From Myxococcales bacterium (GTDB lineage: Bacteria; Myxococcota_A; Bradymonadia; Bradymonadales; Bradymonadaceae), in NCBI GenBank assembly GCA_007120035.1, contig SKON01000049.1:53145-117144 (forward strand): a stretch of DNA of 64,000 nt, written 5' to 3'. Of this stretch, positions 1 through 8,954 are shown one piece after another; position 1 is the first letter of the stretch, and every line of letters starts with the position of its first letter. The translations under genes and the position numbers were made by a program. Under the pieces are notes generated by a model, which ran no database searches, was not told the origin of the DNA, and was given only the letters and a program-made list of their open reading frames with translations.

Positions 1-1
1 G

Positions 2-2728
2 GAGTCGGCGCGGGAAGCGGCCCGTCAGGCCGCCGAGATGGCAAGGCTAAGAGAAGAGCAGGCCCGGGACGAGGAGACGCGGCGGCTCCTGGCCCGTCAG
101 CGGGAGCTCGCCGAGGAAGTGGTCTCCTTGACGGAAGCCCAAACGGAGCGGATCCGGGAGATTAGCGACGCTCGCCGAGAGAGCGCTGAGTTGTTTTTGA
201 CGCGACGAAACCGTCTCGATGAGGCGATTCACACGCCGGACCAGGGCCTCCGAGATCGGAGCCTGGACGAGGCTGCAGAGTTTCGAAGGATCGCTCGAGA
301 CGAGCGCAGGAGCTCTCGCCACGAGTTGGTCACAGCGGAAGCCCTGGTGGCCGAGGCCCGGGGAACTCTCGACGCGGCGAGCGACGAGGAGCACCGTCTG
401 CGGGCGGAGTTGGGTCCGGCGGCGGAGCTGAGCGAGCTGGGCCGACACCGCATGGCCGTGGCGCGAATGGAGCGGGAGTTGGCGGAGAGACAGGTGATGA
501 TGGCCCAGGACCTCTCGGCGGAGACCCGACGTCGCCATCAGCTCTTGGAGGAGCGGACTCGGTACTTCGACGACGCAATGCGGTCACTCTACGAGCTGTC
601 CAGTCCCGAGGCCCGGCGAAGAGTGACGAGCCCGTTCAGCGATCAAAACTGGGCGGATCTTCGGGCGGGATTGGTCGTGATGTGGGTCGACCTCCAGGGT
701 GCGGTGCGGGCACGAGCCCGTCAGGCCCAGCAGCTTCCATCGGCGGTGAGATCGGCGACGTTCTGGGGATGGGCCCTGGGGATTGGGTGGCGGTTGCTCT
801 TGTTGGGAGCGCTGCTGTGGTGGCTCCGGAGACAGGGGCCGAAGACGTTGCGTCGTTGGGTCGGGGAGCTCTTGCAGCGACCTCGATGGCGTCGTCACGC
901 GGGGGGAGTGATTCTGGGCGCTCAGGTGCTTCAAGGGATTACCTGGCCGCTGGTCGCGTGGGGGGGAGTGGTATGGATGGTGGCCTACCTCGCGCCCCTG
1001 ATCCCGGAACTTCAGTATCTGCATTGGGTCGTCGCTCCTGTGATCCTGTATTGGGTGGCGATGGAAGTGATCCGAGGAGTGGTGGCGACCGGGGGGAGCA
1101 AGAGCCGGGTGGATCGACCGGTAGAAGAACAAGTGGCTGCCCTCCGAACCAAAACCTTGGAAGCGGCACTGACCGAAGGGTCGAGGCGGCGACAGAGTGT
1201 GGCGCGATTGCTCCGAAGTACTCGGTGGTTGGTGGTTGCCGGGTTGGCGATGTGGGTGGCCCCAAAGGTCGCCTGGGAGATCTTCGGACCCTCGCCGGGA
1301 TGGTTGATCGTGGTGCGGGCCATGCAGGTCCTCTTGGGGGCAACGGTCTATTTGGTTCTCTCCTGGTGGCGAGACCCCATCGCTAAGGTGTTTCGCCGCC
1401 ACACGGGAGGGCGGCTGCCGCGGGTGGTCTCTCTGGTGGATCGGTGGAAGGACGGACCCCTGGGGGTGTTCGTGATCGGGCTGGCGTCAGTGGCCGTCGT
1501 GGTGCTGGAAGGGGTGGCCTTGGCCAGGAGGTGGATTACCACCAGCGAGGTTCATCGCCGGGTGTCGAACTTCCTCTTTCGAAAGAAGATCGAGATCCAG
1601 CAGAAGACTCGCGAAAGTCAAACCGACGCCGGGGTGCCGGAGCAAGAGGTCCCCGACGAATATCGACGAGCCTTTGATGTACGGCCTCTGTGGGATGAGG
1701 AGTTTGTGTTGGATCGAAGGGAGATCACCGGTCGCCTTTGCGATGAGTACCGCCGGTTTGACGACGGAGGTCGGCAGGGGTCGGTAGCCCTCGTGGGAGA
1801 GGCGGGGATAGGAAAGACGACGGTGTTGAACCAGCTGGTTCGGCACGGGAGCTTTTCCGGACCCCCGATGGTGTATCTGTCGTTCTGCGAGAAGATGATC
1901 GATCAGGAGACGATGATCCGGTTCTTAGCAGAGGTCTTCGGAATCTGCGATGAAGGAGAGCCTCTCCCGGGCAGTGAGGACCTGGTGGAACGGATCCGGG
2001 GGCTGCCTCGACGCACGATCCTACTTGATGGATGTCAGCAACTCTTCTTGCGACATATTCGGGGGTTTCGGGCCATCGATCTCCTCTTGGAGGTGGTGCA
2101 GCTCACCGATGACTGTCATTTCTGGGTGTTGACCTTCAACCACTTCGGGTGGAACTTCCTGAATCGGGTCCGGCCGCGGGGCCATTACTTTGGCAAGGTA
2201 GTGACCATGAAGGCTTGGACCGAGGAAGAGGTGCGGGCCCTGGTGATGGGTCGAGACGGGATGGTGGATCTGTCGATCAGCTTCGCCAACATGGTGGTAG
2301 CCCAAGAGGGGGCGGATCAGAGCTACGAGGTGATCCGGACGTCGAACGGGTATTTTCGGTTGCTTCACGAGTTTGCTCGGGGAAACCCAACGATCGCACA
2401 GGTGTTCTGGCTGCGGAGCCTCCACCTCGATAGGCTCGGGGAACTACAGGTGGGGCTCTTCCGTCGTCCCCCCTATCAAGTGCTACAGGATCTTGGGGAC
2501 CCCTACCTCTTTACGCTTGCGGCGATAGCGCAGCACGGGGGCCTTCGAGCTCCCGAGGTGGGTCGGATCATCAACACCGATGTCGGACAATGTGCGACGA
2601 TGATGAACTTTCTGCACGAGGAGAAGATCATTGAGATCAATGACCGGACCGGGCTCGCGCAGCTATCGCCATTGTACTTTCGCACGGTCTTGCAACAGCT
2701 CAGTGGGTCGAACTTCCTCTACGAGTAA
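2..2728 (+). CDS. membrane coiled-coil protein with C-terminal P-loop NTPase domain (5' truncated)
   Basis: The frame is open to the window edge and the residues before the first ATG (position 38) continue the same charged helix without a ribosome site, so the true start lies upstream. Numbering from that ATG, residues 1-220 are Arg/Glu-rich coiled coil, about 240-530 hold roughly six hydrophobic segments, and a soluble C-terminal half follows. That half has a Walker A motif GEAGIGKTT at 587-595 and a Walker B-like ILLDG near 664, as in AAA/STAND ATPases. The coiled coil plus membrane region resembles the N-terminal part of MscK/KefA-type channels, and an MscS channel gene starts 3 bases after the stop. 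I infer an ATP-dependent partner or regulator of that channel; no exact family is recognised. Confidence 0.75.
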   Translation, partial: ESAREAARQAAEMARLREEQARDEETRRLLARQRELAEEVVSLTEAQTERIREISDARRESAELFLTRRNRLDEAIHTPDQGLRDRSLDEAAEFRRIARDERRSSRHELVTAEALVAEARGTLDAASDEEHRLRAELGPAAELSELGRHRMAVARMERELAERQVMMAQDLSAETRRRHQLLEERTRYFDDAMRSLYELSSPEARRRVTSPFSDQNWADLRAGLVVMWVDLQGAVRARARQAQQLPSAVRSATFWGWALGIGWRLLLLGALLWWLRRQGPKTLRRWVGELLQRPRWRRHAGGVILGAQVLQGITWPLVAWGGVVWMVAYLAPLIPELQYLHWVVAPVILYWVAMEVIRGVVATGGSKSRVDRPVEEQVAALRTKTLEAALTEGSRRRQSVARLLRSTRWLVVAGLAMWVAPKVAWEIFGPSPGWLIVVRAMQVLLGATVYLVLSWWRDPIAKVFRRHTGGRLPRVVSLVDRWKDGPLGVFVIGLASVAVVVLEGVALARRWITTSEVHRRVSNFLFRKKIEIQQKTRESQTDAGVPEQEVPDEYRRAFDVRPLWDEEFVLDRREITGRLCDEYRRFDDGGRQGSVALVGEAGIGKTTVLNQLVRHGSFSGPPMVYLSFCEKMIDQETMIRFLAEVFGICDEGEPLPGSEDLVERIRGLPRRTILLDGCQQLFLRHIRGFRAIDLLLEVVQLTDDCHFWVLTFNHFGWNFLNRVRPRGHYFGKVVTMKAWTEEEVRALVMGRDGMVDLSISFANMVVAQEGADQSYEVIRTSNGYFRLLHEFARGNPTIAQVFWLRSLHLDRLGELQVGLFRRPPYQVLQDLGDPYLFTLAAIAQHGGLRAPEVGRIINTDVGQCATMMNFLHEEKIIEINDRTGLAQLSPLYFRTVLQQLSGSNFLYE

Positions 2729-2731
2729 ACG

Positions 2732-3748
2732 ATGAGTAGTGTCACCCAGATTCTGTTCGGAGGGGGCTCGGTGATCGGCCAGACCGTAGAGGTGGCGGAG
2801 TTAGCCGAGCGGATCGAGCTGATGAACCTGGGCAATATCGTCACGGCTCTGGTGATCATTGCGGTGGCCTTTGTGGGCAACCGGGTGATCTCGGCGACGC
2901 TGGATAAGTTGGGAGAAGGACAGGCCCGTCGGCGGTTGCTGATGAAGAAGGTCCAGTCCTTTGTGAGGCTGGCGATCGTGGCCATTACCGCCTATCTGGT
3001 GGTCGCGACGTTCGTGGATTTTCAGGAGGATCGGGCGGCGCTCCTGGGGTTGGGCGGGACTCTGGCGTTGGCTGTGGGGTTCGCGCTGAAGGATACGGCC
3101 TCGAGTGTGATGGCGGGGATCATGATCCTTGTGGATCAGCCCTTCCAGGTAGGTGACCGGGTGTCCTTTGGGAATCACTACGGGGAGGTCAAGGAGATCG
3201 GGTTGCGGTCCGTGCGGATCGTCACGTTGGACGATAACCTGGTGTCGATCCCGAACAATAAGTTCTTGACCGAAGCCGTGGCGTCGGCCAACGCCGGGGC
3301 GCTGCATATGATGGTGGACATCGATATCTTCATCGATATGTCGGCCGACTTCGATCAGGCCAAGGCCATCGTGTACGAGGCGTGCATCACGTCGCGGTAT
3401 GTGTACCTGAAGCGGCCCGTGGTGATCCTGGTCAGCGATGAAATGACCCCCAACGGATTTGCGACCCGCATCCGTTGCAAGGCCTACGTGATCGACACCC
3501 GGTATGAGAAGGCGCTGCTCTCCGATGTGATGGAGAGGGTGAAGGCGGCGTTTCGGCGAGAGGAGATCCACTATCCGTACCGTCGGAACCTCACCGTCGG
3601 TGAGACCCGGTCGCAGGCCGAGGGGTGGAGTGACGTCGGAGGGACCACGAGGCCGATAGGAAGCACGGAGCCCGTGGCGAGGAGCAAGAACGCAGGAGCG
3701 CCGGCGAAGGACGCCGGCGCTCAGGAGGCGGTGGTCGGCGAAGGTTAG
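2732..3748 (+). CDS. MscS-family mechanosensitive ion channel
   Basis: Small-conductance mechanosensitive channel of the inner membrane that opens under membrane tension. The protein is 338 residues. Two hydrophobic helices (about 34-55 and 75-97) are followed by the Gly/Ala-rich pore helix (about 105-130, containing LGLGGTLALAVGFALKDTAS) and the conserved beta domain with VGDRV and SIPNN motifs. The alpha/beta C-terminal domain ends near 285 and is followed by a low-complexity tail of about 50 residues rich in Gly, Ala and Thr. It starts 3 bases after the NTPase gene, so the two are probably co-translated. Its stop overlaps the convergent ferritin gene by 4 bases. Confidence 0.9.
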   Translation: MSSVTQILFGGGSVIGQTVEVAELAERIELMNLGNIVTALVIIAVAFVGNRVISATLDKLGEGQARRRLLMKKVQSFVRLAIVAITAYLVVATFVDFQEDRAALLGLGGTLALAVGFALKDTASSVMAGIMILVDQPFQVGDRVSFGNHYGEVKEIGLRSVRIVTLDDNLVSIPNNKFLTEAVASANAGALHMMVDIDIFIDMSADFDQAKAIVYEACITSRYVYLKRPVVILVSDEMTPNGFATRIRCKAYVIDTRYEKALLSDVMERVKAAFRREEIHYPYRRNLTVGETRSQAEGWSDVGGTTRPIGSTEPVARSKNAGAPAKDAGAQEAVVGEG

Positions 3749-4209
3749 CCGGACTGGCTGGCGCCTTTGTTGATGTCCGAGGACTGGAACTTCACCTTCT
3801 GGGTGATCTTGCGGAGGTGGTCGACGTGGTCTTGCTCCTCGGCGACGTGCTCCTCGATCCAGAACTTGGTGCCCAGGTTGGCGGCTTCGGCGACCTCCAG
3901 GCAGTCTTCCCAGGCTTTCAGGGCGTCGATCTCAAGGGCGAGGGCGGCTTCGAGCATTCCGTCGACGTCGGCGGCCTGTCGGATGGCGGCGGGCTCCACG
4001 GTGGGGACGCCGCCGAGCACGGCGATCTTCTCGCCCACGGCTTCGGCGTGGTCCCGGGCTTCCTCGCTGGACTCCTTGAAGAACTCGTGGAAGGTCTCCC
4101 GGGCGTGGCCGGTGAGCATCACCGAGGCCTGCATGTATTGGATGATGCCGGCCAGTTCCCAGGCCATGGCGTTGTTGAGGCGTTTGATCAATTCTTCTTT
4201 GGAACTCAT
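3745..4209 (-). CDS. ferritin-like / bacterioferritin-type diiron protein
   Basis: A 154-residue four-helix protein of the ferritin-like superfamily, probably for iron storage or oxidation in the cytoplasm. Visible metal-site pieces are Glu in MAWELAG on helix A, EEARDH on helix B, EIDALKAWE on helix C and EEHVAEEQDH on helix D, giving paired E and ExxH ligands. The start at 4209 is chosen because AAGGAG lies 7 bases upstream; the frame stays open to 4293 but the extra residues look untranslated. A sigma-70-like promoter sits at 4266-4293. A second, different ferritin-like gene is at 21150-21590. The function assignment is at superfamily level only. Confidence 0.85.
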   Translation of the reverse strand: MSSKEELIKRLNNAMAWELAGIIQYMQASVMLTGHARETFHEFFKESSEEARDHAEAVGEKIAVLGGVPTVEPAAIRQAADVDGMLEAALALEIDALKAWEDCLEVAEAANLGTKFWIEEHVAEEQDHVDHLRKITQKVKFQSSDINKGASQSG

Positions 4210-4265
4210 GTGGGACTCCTTGGGGAGGGAAATAGCAACACAGTGCGGTTCAGCTACGGGGAGAA

Positions 4266-4293
4266 GGTATAAGGCCCGGCCGGGGAGCGTCAA
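4266..4293 (-). promoter_or_regulatory. sigma-70-like promoter of the ferritin-like gene
   Basis: On the minus strand TTGACG (4293-4288) and TATACC (4271-4266) are 16 bases apart. They lie 57 bases upstream of the chosen ATG at 4209, in the gap after the TetR gene. This suggests the ferritin gene can be transcribed separately from the acetate kinase operon upstream of it. Confidence 0.5.
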
Positions 4294-4303
4294 CCAGGAG
4301 TGC

Positions 4304-4900
4304 CTATTCGTCCAGGGCGTCGAGGAGGACGTCGACGAGCCAGTGGAGGTGGTCGCGGCGCTCGGCGATCACCGCTGGGGCCAGAGGGGTCTGGTCCCAG
4401 ATGGGGGCCAGTACCGGGGCGTGAGTGAAGTGATGGAGGACGGCGCCGGCGATGGTCTCGAAGAGGTGGTAGGCCGACCGGGGTCCGGTCTCGTCGGCGA
4501 CCTCGGAGAGAGCCTCTTCGGTCCATCGGACCAGGGGGATCAGCCCCTGCTGGACGATGGGGAGGTAGTCTTTGTGTTGGGTGGAGGAGATCTGCTGGAC
4601 TAGGCGAGGCCAGGCGTGGTGGGTGGAGATGAAGTCCACGTAGGAGTCGATCACCCGGTGGAGGCGGTCCCGGACGGTGCCGTCCATGGACCAGGCACCC
4701 TTGAGGGCCTCGTAGTGGTCGTTGAAGTACTTCAAGAGGACCGTCTCGAAGAGCTCGTCCTTGCTGTTGAAGTGGTAGAAGACCAGCGCCTTGTTGACGT
4801 CGGCGGCATCGGCGATGTCTCGCACGCTGATCCGGTCGAAGCCGTGGGCTCCGAAGAGCTCTTCGGCGGCTTCGAGGATGCGCTCTCGTCCACGGGCCAT
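4304..4900 (-). CDS. TetR/AcrR family transcriptional regulator
   Basis: DNA-binding repressor-type protein of 198 residues. The N-terminal helix-turn-helix is typical: ILEAAEELFGAHGFDRISVRDIADAADVN spans about 7-35 and is followed by VFYHFNSKDELF. The C-terminal ligand domain (about 60-198) is variable, as usual in the family. It lies 26 bases after the YceI gene in the same direction, so it probably belongs to the acetate kinase-YceI operon and may regulate it or the neighbouring ferritin gene. The ligand is unknown. Confidence 0.9.
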   Translation of the reverse strand: MARGRERILEAAEELFGAHGFDRISVRDIADAADVNKALVFYHFNSKDELFETVLLKYFNDHYEALKGAWSMDGTVRDRLHRVIDSYVDFISTHHAWPRLVQQISSTQHKDYLPIVQQGLIPLVRWTEEALSEVADETGPRSAYHLFETIAGAVLHHFTHAPVLAPIWDQTPLAPAVIAERRDHLHWLVDVLLDALDE

Positions 4901-4926
4901 GAGGTGGGTCCTTTCGGTGGAGGTGT

Positions 4927-5511
4927 TCAGAGGGGGGCGACGTCGGCGTCGACGACGAAGGTCAGGGTCTCCTGGTTCTGAAGGGTCCCCATGGGGGCCC
5001 GGTAGGCCTTCATTCCGAGGTCGTCGTGGGTGAGGTCCACCCGCCCCTTGACCCGAAGGTGAGGGGTGAGCTGGAAGTGAACGGGGAAGTCGAAGTCGTG
5101 GCGATGACCGCGGACGGTGAGGCTGGCTTTGAGGATCAGCTCGTCCTCTTGGTCCGATTGCTGGGCGCCGTGGACCTGAAAGTGGATGTTGCCGTGGGCC
5201 TTGGCGTTGAGCTGGCCCCGGCCGAGCATGTTGTCCCGGGTGGCGTCGCGGTCCTTCGTGGAGACCTCTCCCGGGAGGTCGACGCGTTTGCGGTCCTGGG
5301 TCTCGTCGACGTCGAGGGCGTCGACGGGGAAGGCAAGGGAGAAGCTGATCGCCTCTCGGTGGAGGGGATCGATCACGATGGTGGAGGTGAACTCCCGGGC
5401 CCGGATGACGTGGTCGTGACCGAGTCGAGACAAGAGCTTGCTCGTGTCGTTGCGGACGATGACGGCGGCGAAGGTGTTGGTAGGCTCCAGTCGATAGCGA
5501 TGGGTGCTCAC
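4927..5511 (-). CDS. YceI-like domain protein
   Basis: YceI-family lipocalin-like beta-barrel protein of 194 residues; the family binds isoprenoid-type lipids. The YceI pattern is visible: an opening YRLEPTNTFAAVIVRND, a GHDHVIRAREF stretch near 32-42, a DLTHDDLGMKAY region near 158-169 and a C-terminal strand. No signal peptide is present, so it is probably cytoplasmic, unlike many YceI proteins. The GTG start overlaps the stop of the acetate kinase fusion (GTGA), indicating translational coupling. Why a YceI protein travels with an acetate kinase is not known to me. Confidence 0.8.
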   Translation of the reverse strand: MSTHRYRLEPTNTFAAVIVRNDTSKLLSRLGHDHVIRAREFTSTIVIDPLHREAISFSLAFPVDALDVDETQDRKRVDLPGEVSTKDRDATRDNMLGRGQLNAKAHGNIHFQVHGAQQSDQEDELILKASLTVRGHRHDFDFPVHFQLTPHLRVKGRVDLTHDDLGMKAYRAPMGTLQNQETLTFVVDADVAPL

Positions 5512-7349
5512 TCGGCAGCCTCCGTGACGGTGTCGTAGGTGGTGCGCCGTCGGGTCAGGGTGGCCCGGCCGGCGGTGCAGACCAGGGTGCCTTCGGCGCC
5601 GCGGCCGAGGTTGGCGGCGTTGCCCTCGTCGGTGTCGATGTGCATCTCGAGAGCGAAGCTCGGGGAGACCCGGATCAGGACGTCACCGAAGACCAGATCT
5701 CGCTCTCCGCCGGTGATGGCGACCTCGACGATGTCGCGGTCTTGGACGCCAAAATAGTCGGCGTCGTCGGGGGTCATATGGATGTGGCGAAGGGCGCAGA
5801 TCACGCCGTTCTTCAGCTCCACCCGACCGGCCGGGCCTTCCAGGATGATCCCCGGGGTGTTCTCGATGTCGCCGGAGGCCCGGACCGGGGCGTCGATGCC
5901 GAGGAAGAACTCGTCGGTGCGGGAGATCTCGACCTGGTCGAGGTTTCGAGGGGGCCCGAGGATGCGCACTGACGGGAAGGAGTTGCGGGGCCCGATCACC
6001 TTCACGGTCTCTTCAGCGGCCCACTGGCCGGGCTGGGAGAGATCGTTGCGTGGGGTGAGCTGGTAGCCCTCTCCGAAGAGCTTCTCCACGGTCTCTTGTT
6101 GGACGTGAAGGTGCCGGGCGGAAATGGCCACCGGGATGGACCGGGAGTCTTGGAGGCGGTCGGACTCCATAATCAGCTTCGAGGCGGCCTCGGCGATAGC
6201 CCGGCTCTCGTCGGTCTGGATAGCCAGGAGGTGGCATCGGCTGTTAGCAGTGGAGACCCGCTCTACAGGGTTGTCGCGGTTGACCCGGGCCTCGCGGTTG
6301 CGGTCCTCGTGGAGGCGAGCGCCCATGAAGTCCAGGCGTTGGGCGATGCGGTGCCGGAGGATGGCGCTGTTTTCGCCGATGCCGGCGGTGAAGACCACGG
6401 CGTCGGCGCCGCCCATGACGGCGGCGTAGGCGCCGATGTACTTGCGGACCCTGTGAGCGAAGACCTGGATGGCCATGCGGCAGTCTTCGTCGCCTTCGGC
6501 GGCTTGCTCCAGGATGTCTCGCATGTCGTTGGTGCGGCCCGAGAGCCCGGCCAGACCGCTCTTTCGGTTCAAAAGATCGTCGAGGGCCTCCGTGTCATAG
6601 CCGTGGTGGCGTTGGAGGTGAAGGAGGACGCCGGCGTCGATATCGCCGGCCCGGGTGCCCATGACGAGCCCCTCCAGGGGGGTCATGCCCATGCTAGTCT
6701 CGATGGAGCGGCCGTACTCTACAGCGCAGAGGCTGGCGCCGTTTCCGAGGTGACAGGTGATCAGCCGGAGGTCCCGGAGGTCGGAGTCCAAAAAGTCAGC
6801 GGCCTTCTGGGCGACGTAGGCGTGGCTGATCCCGTGGAAGCCATACCGGCGAATACCCGCCTTGTCAGTGATGTCGTGAGGCAGGGCGTAGGACCGGGCT
6901 CGCCGGGGGAGGGTCGCGTGGAAGGCGGTGTCGAAGACGGCCACGTGGGGGACGTCGGGGAGGACCGACCGGGCGCCTCGGATGCCGGCGAGGTTCGCCG
7001 GGTTGTGCAGGGGCGCCAGGGAGGAGATCTCGTCGAGGGCGGCTTCCACCTCGTCTGTGATCCGCACGGGGTGGCTGAACTTCTCTCCGCCGTGGACCAC
7101 CCGGTGGCCGACCCCCCGGATGGGGGTGTCCGGGGAGAGGCCGTCCAAGAGGCGAGGCAGGGCGACCCCGAGGGCGTCACCGTGGCTCAGGGGCCCTTCG
7201 AGGGTCTCGGACTCGCCATTCAAGGTCAGGAGACTGTCGGGCTGGCCGATCCGCTCGATCTCCATCTCGGCGACATAGCGTCCGGAGAAGTGATCGCGGA
7301 TGTCCGCTTTGATCGATGAGCTACCGCAGTTGATGACCAGGATATGCAT
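5508..7349 (-). CDS. bifunctional acetate kinase - PduL-type phosphotransacylase fusion
   Basis: Two normally separate enzymes are in one 613-residue chain. Residues 1-395 are acetate kinase: VINCGSSSIK at 5-14, GHRVVHGGEKF near 81-91, DTAFHATLP at 140-148, RYGFHGISH at 168-176, CHLGNGASL at 199-207 and TAGIGENS at 321-328. Residues 403-590 are a PduL phosphate propanoyl/acetyltransferase: SARHLH (410-415), RHIHM (521-525) and EMHIDTDE (568-575) supply the metal-binding histidines. Together they would convert acetyl-CoA or propionyl-CoA and phosphate to the acid and ATP through a tethered acyl-phosphate step. No microcompartment shell gene or PduL encapsulation peptide is evident. A YceI gene follows with a 4-base overlap. 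Confidence 0.9.
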   Translation of the reverse strand: MHILVINCGSSSIKADIRDHFSGRYVAEMEIERIGQPDSLLTLNGESETLEGPLSHGDALGVALPRLLDGLSPDTPIRGVGHRVVHGGEKFSHPVRITDEVEAALDEISSLAPLHNPANLAGIRGARSVLPDVPHVAVFDTAFHATLPRRARSYALPHDITDKAGIRRYGFHGISHAYVAQKAADFLDSDLRDLRLITCHLGNGASLCAVEYGRSIETSMGMTPLEGLVMGTRAGDIDAGVLLHLQRHHGYDTEALDDLLNRKSGLAGLSGRTNDMRDILEQAAEGDEDCRMAIQVFAHRVRKYIGAYAAVMGGADAVVFTAGIGENSAILRHRIAQRLDFMGARLHEDRNREARVNRDNPVERVSTANSRCHLLAIQTDESRAIAEAASKLIMESDRLQDSRSIPVAISARHLHVQQETVEKLFGEGYQLTPRNDLSQPGQWAAEETVKVIGPRNSFPSVRILGPPRNLDQVEISRTDEFFLGIDAPVRASGDIENTPGIILEGPAGRVELKNGVICALRHIHMTPDDADYFGVQDRDIVEVAITGGERDLVFGDVLIRVSPSFALEMHIDTDEGNAANLGRGAEGTLVCTAGRATLTRRRTTYDTVTEAAE

Positions 7350-7445
7350 GATCTCACTCCCAGGGGAGGTTCGTTCGTCAAATTGGTGGGGGACAATCTT
7401 CCATAGCGGAGGGACCTTGGCAACGGTCCGGTGGGAACCGCGCTC

Positions 7446-7474
7446 TTGGGGACCTGTGGTTGGGAGCGTACAAT
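7446..7474 (+). promoter_or_regulatory. candidate promoter upstream of inositol-phosphate synthase
   Basis: TTGGGG (7446-7451) and TACAAT (7469-7474) are 17 bases apart in the 231-base divergent gap between the acetate kinase fusion and the inositol-phosphate synthase gene. The -10 box is good and the -35 box is weak. The predicted start lies about 100 bases before the gene. Confidence 0.35.
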
Positions 7475-7580
7475 CCGAGAACCCACGGATAGTCCTTGAG
7501 TTGCGGTTGCTTCGGCGCTAAGGTTGCGCCGCCTGACCCCGGGGTTTGGCGTGTTTTGGTGACGATGCAGGAGTGCGTTC

Positions 7581-8909
7581 ATGGTGCGTGCGGTGGTTGA
7601 CGGTGTGATGGCTCCGGCCACGGGTAAGGTGGCGGTGTTGATGCCTGGCATGGGCGCGGTAGCGACGACCTTCATGGCCGGAGTAGAGGCCATGCGTTTG
7701 GGGCTGGTGGAGCCCGTGGGCAGTGTAGCCCAGCAGGGGCGGATCGCCCGCGATGAGGACGGCACCGAAGAGGTGGCTGTTCGGGACGTGCTCGAGATCC
7801 CGGCGCTGGATCAATTGGTCTTCGGAGGGTGGGATATCTACGAGGGGACGGCCTACGACGCCGCCCTGGAGGCCAACGTGCTGAGCGCCGCTCACCTCGA
7901 GGCCGTCCGACCTCGGCTGGAGAAGATCCGGCCCATGAAGGCCGCCTTCGACCAAGAGTACGTGCGCAACCTGAGCGGGCCGAACGTCAAGGAAGAGACG
8001 TCCAAGCGAGCGCTCGCCAACTCGCTGCGGGAAGACATCCGGGAGTTCATGGCTCGCCATGAGTGCGATCGGGCCGTGGCCGTGTGGTGTGGGTCTACAG
8101 AGAAGTTCGTCGTGCCCTCCGAGGTCCACCTGACCCTCGATGCCTTCGAGCGAGGCCTCGACGACGACCACCCCAGCATCAGCCCCAGCATGCTCTACGC
8201 CTACGCATGCCTGAAAGAGGGCGTGCCCTACGCCAACGGCGCCCCGAACCTCACCGTGGATTGCCCGGCCCTGGTGGAGCTCGCCGACCGAGAAGGGGTG
8301 GCGATCGCCGGCAAGGACTTCAAGACCGGCCAGACCCTGGTGAAGACGATCTTGGCTCCCGGGTTCGCCTCTCGGTACCTGGGGGTGCACGGGTGGTACT
8401 CCACGAATATCCTGGGCAATCGAGACGGGGCCGTGCTGGACGCGCCGGAGAACTTCAAGACCAAAGAGGAGAGCAAGCTCTCGGTGTTGGAGTCGATCCT
8501 CGATCGGGAGGCTCACCCGGAGCTCTACGAGGAGATGACCCATAAGGTCCGGATCGATTACTACCCGCCCCGTGGCGACAACAAAGAAGGGTGGGATAAT
8601 ATCGATATCTTCGGGTGGATGGGGTACCCGATGCAGATCAAGGTGAACTTCCTGTGCCGGGACTCGATCCTGGCGGCGCCGCTGGTGCTCGATCTGACGC
8701 TCTTCCTGGACGCCGCCCGGCGGGCGGGGTCCGTTGGGGTGCAGGAGTGGTTGTCCTTTTACTTCAAGGCGCCTCAAGAGGTGGACGGGGTGACCCCGGA
8801 CCACGACCTCTTCGTGCAGCGACGGGAGCTGGATCGGGAGATCCGGAGGCTCTCGGAGCTCCCCGTGGCGTTGCGGGAGGGTGCGACGGTGGCCGCGCAG
8901 ATCGGGTGA
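7581..8909 (+). CDS. ino1: myo-inositol-1-phosphate synthase (inositol-3-phosphate synthase)
   Basis: NAD-dependent isomerase converting glucose-6-phosphate to myo-inositol-1-phosphate, feeding phosphatidylinositol-type lipids or compatible solutes. The protein is 442 residues with an N-terminal Rossmann entry (VAVLMPGMGAVATTFMAG, about 17-34). Family landmarks include CGSTEK near 170-176, NGAPNLTVDCPAL near 219-231, the GKDFKTGQTLVKT block near 244-256 and the YNILGNRDG-like STNILGNRDG near 276-285. AGGAG lies 7 bases before the ATG. Such enzymes are common in eukaryotes, archaea, actinobacteria and myxobacteria, which supports a myxobacteria-like host. Confidence 0.92.
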   Translation: MVRAVVDGVMAPATGKVAVLMPGMGAVATTFMAGVEAMRLGLVEPVGSVAQQGRIARDEDGTEEVAVRDVLEIPALDQLVFGGWDIYEGTAYDAALEANVLSAAHLEAVRPRLEKIRPMKAAFDQEYVRNLSGPNVKEETSKRALANSLREDIREFMARHECDRAVAVWCGSTEKFVVPSEVHLTLDAFERGLDDDHPSISPSMLYAYACLKEGVPYANGAPNLTVDCPALVELADREGVAIAGKDFKTGQTLVKTILAPGFASRYLGVHGWYSTNILGNRDGAVLDAPENFKTKEESKLSVLESILDREAHPELYEEMTHKVRIDYYPPRGDNKEGWDNIDIFGWMGYPMQIKVNFLCRDSILAAPLVLDLTLFLDAARRAGSVGVQEWLSFYFKAPQEVDGVTPDHDLFVQRRELDREIRRLSELPVALREGATVAAQIG

Positions 8910-8954
8910 CCCGTGGGGCATGACTCGAACACACCGGAACGGGGGGAGTCGAAA

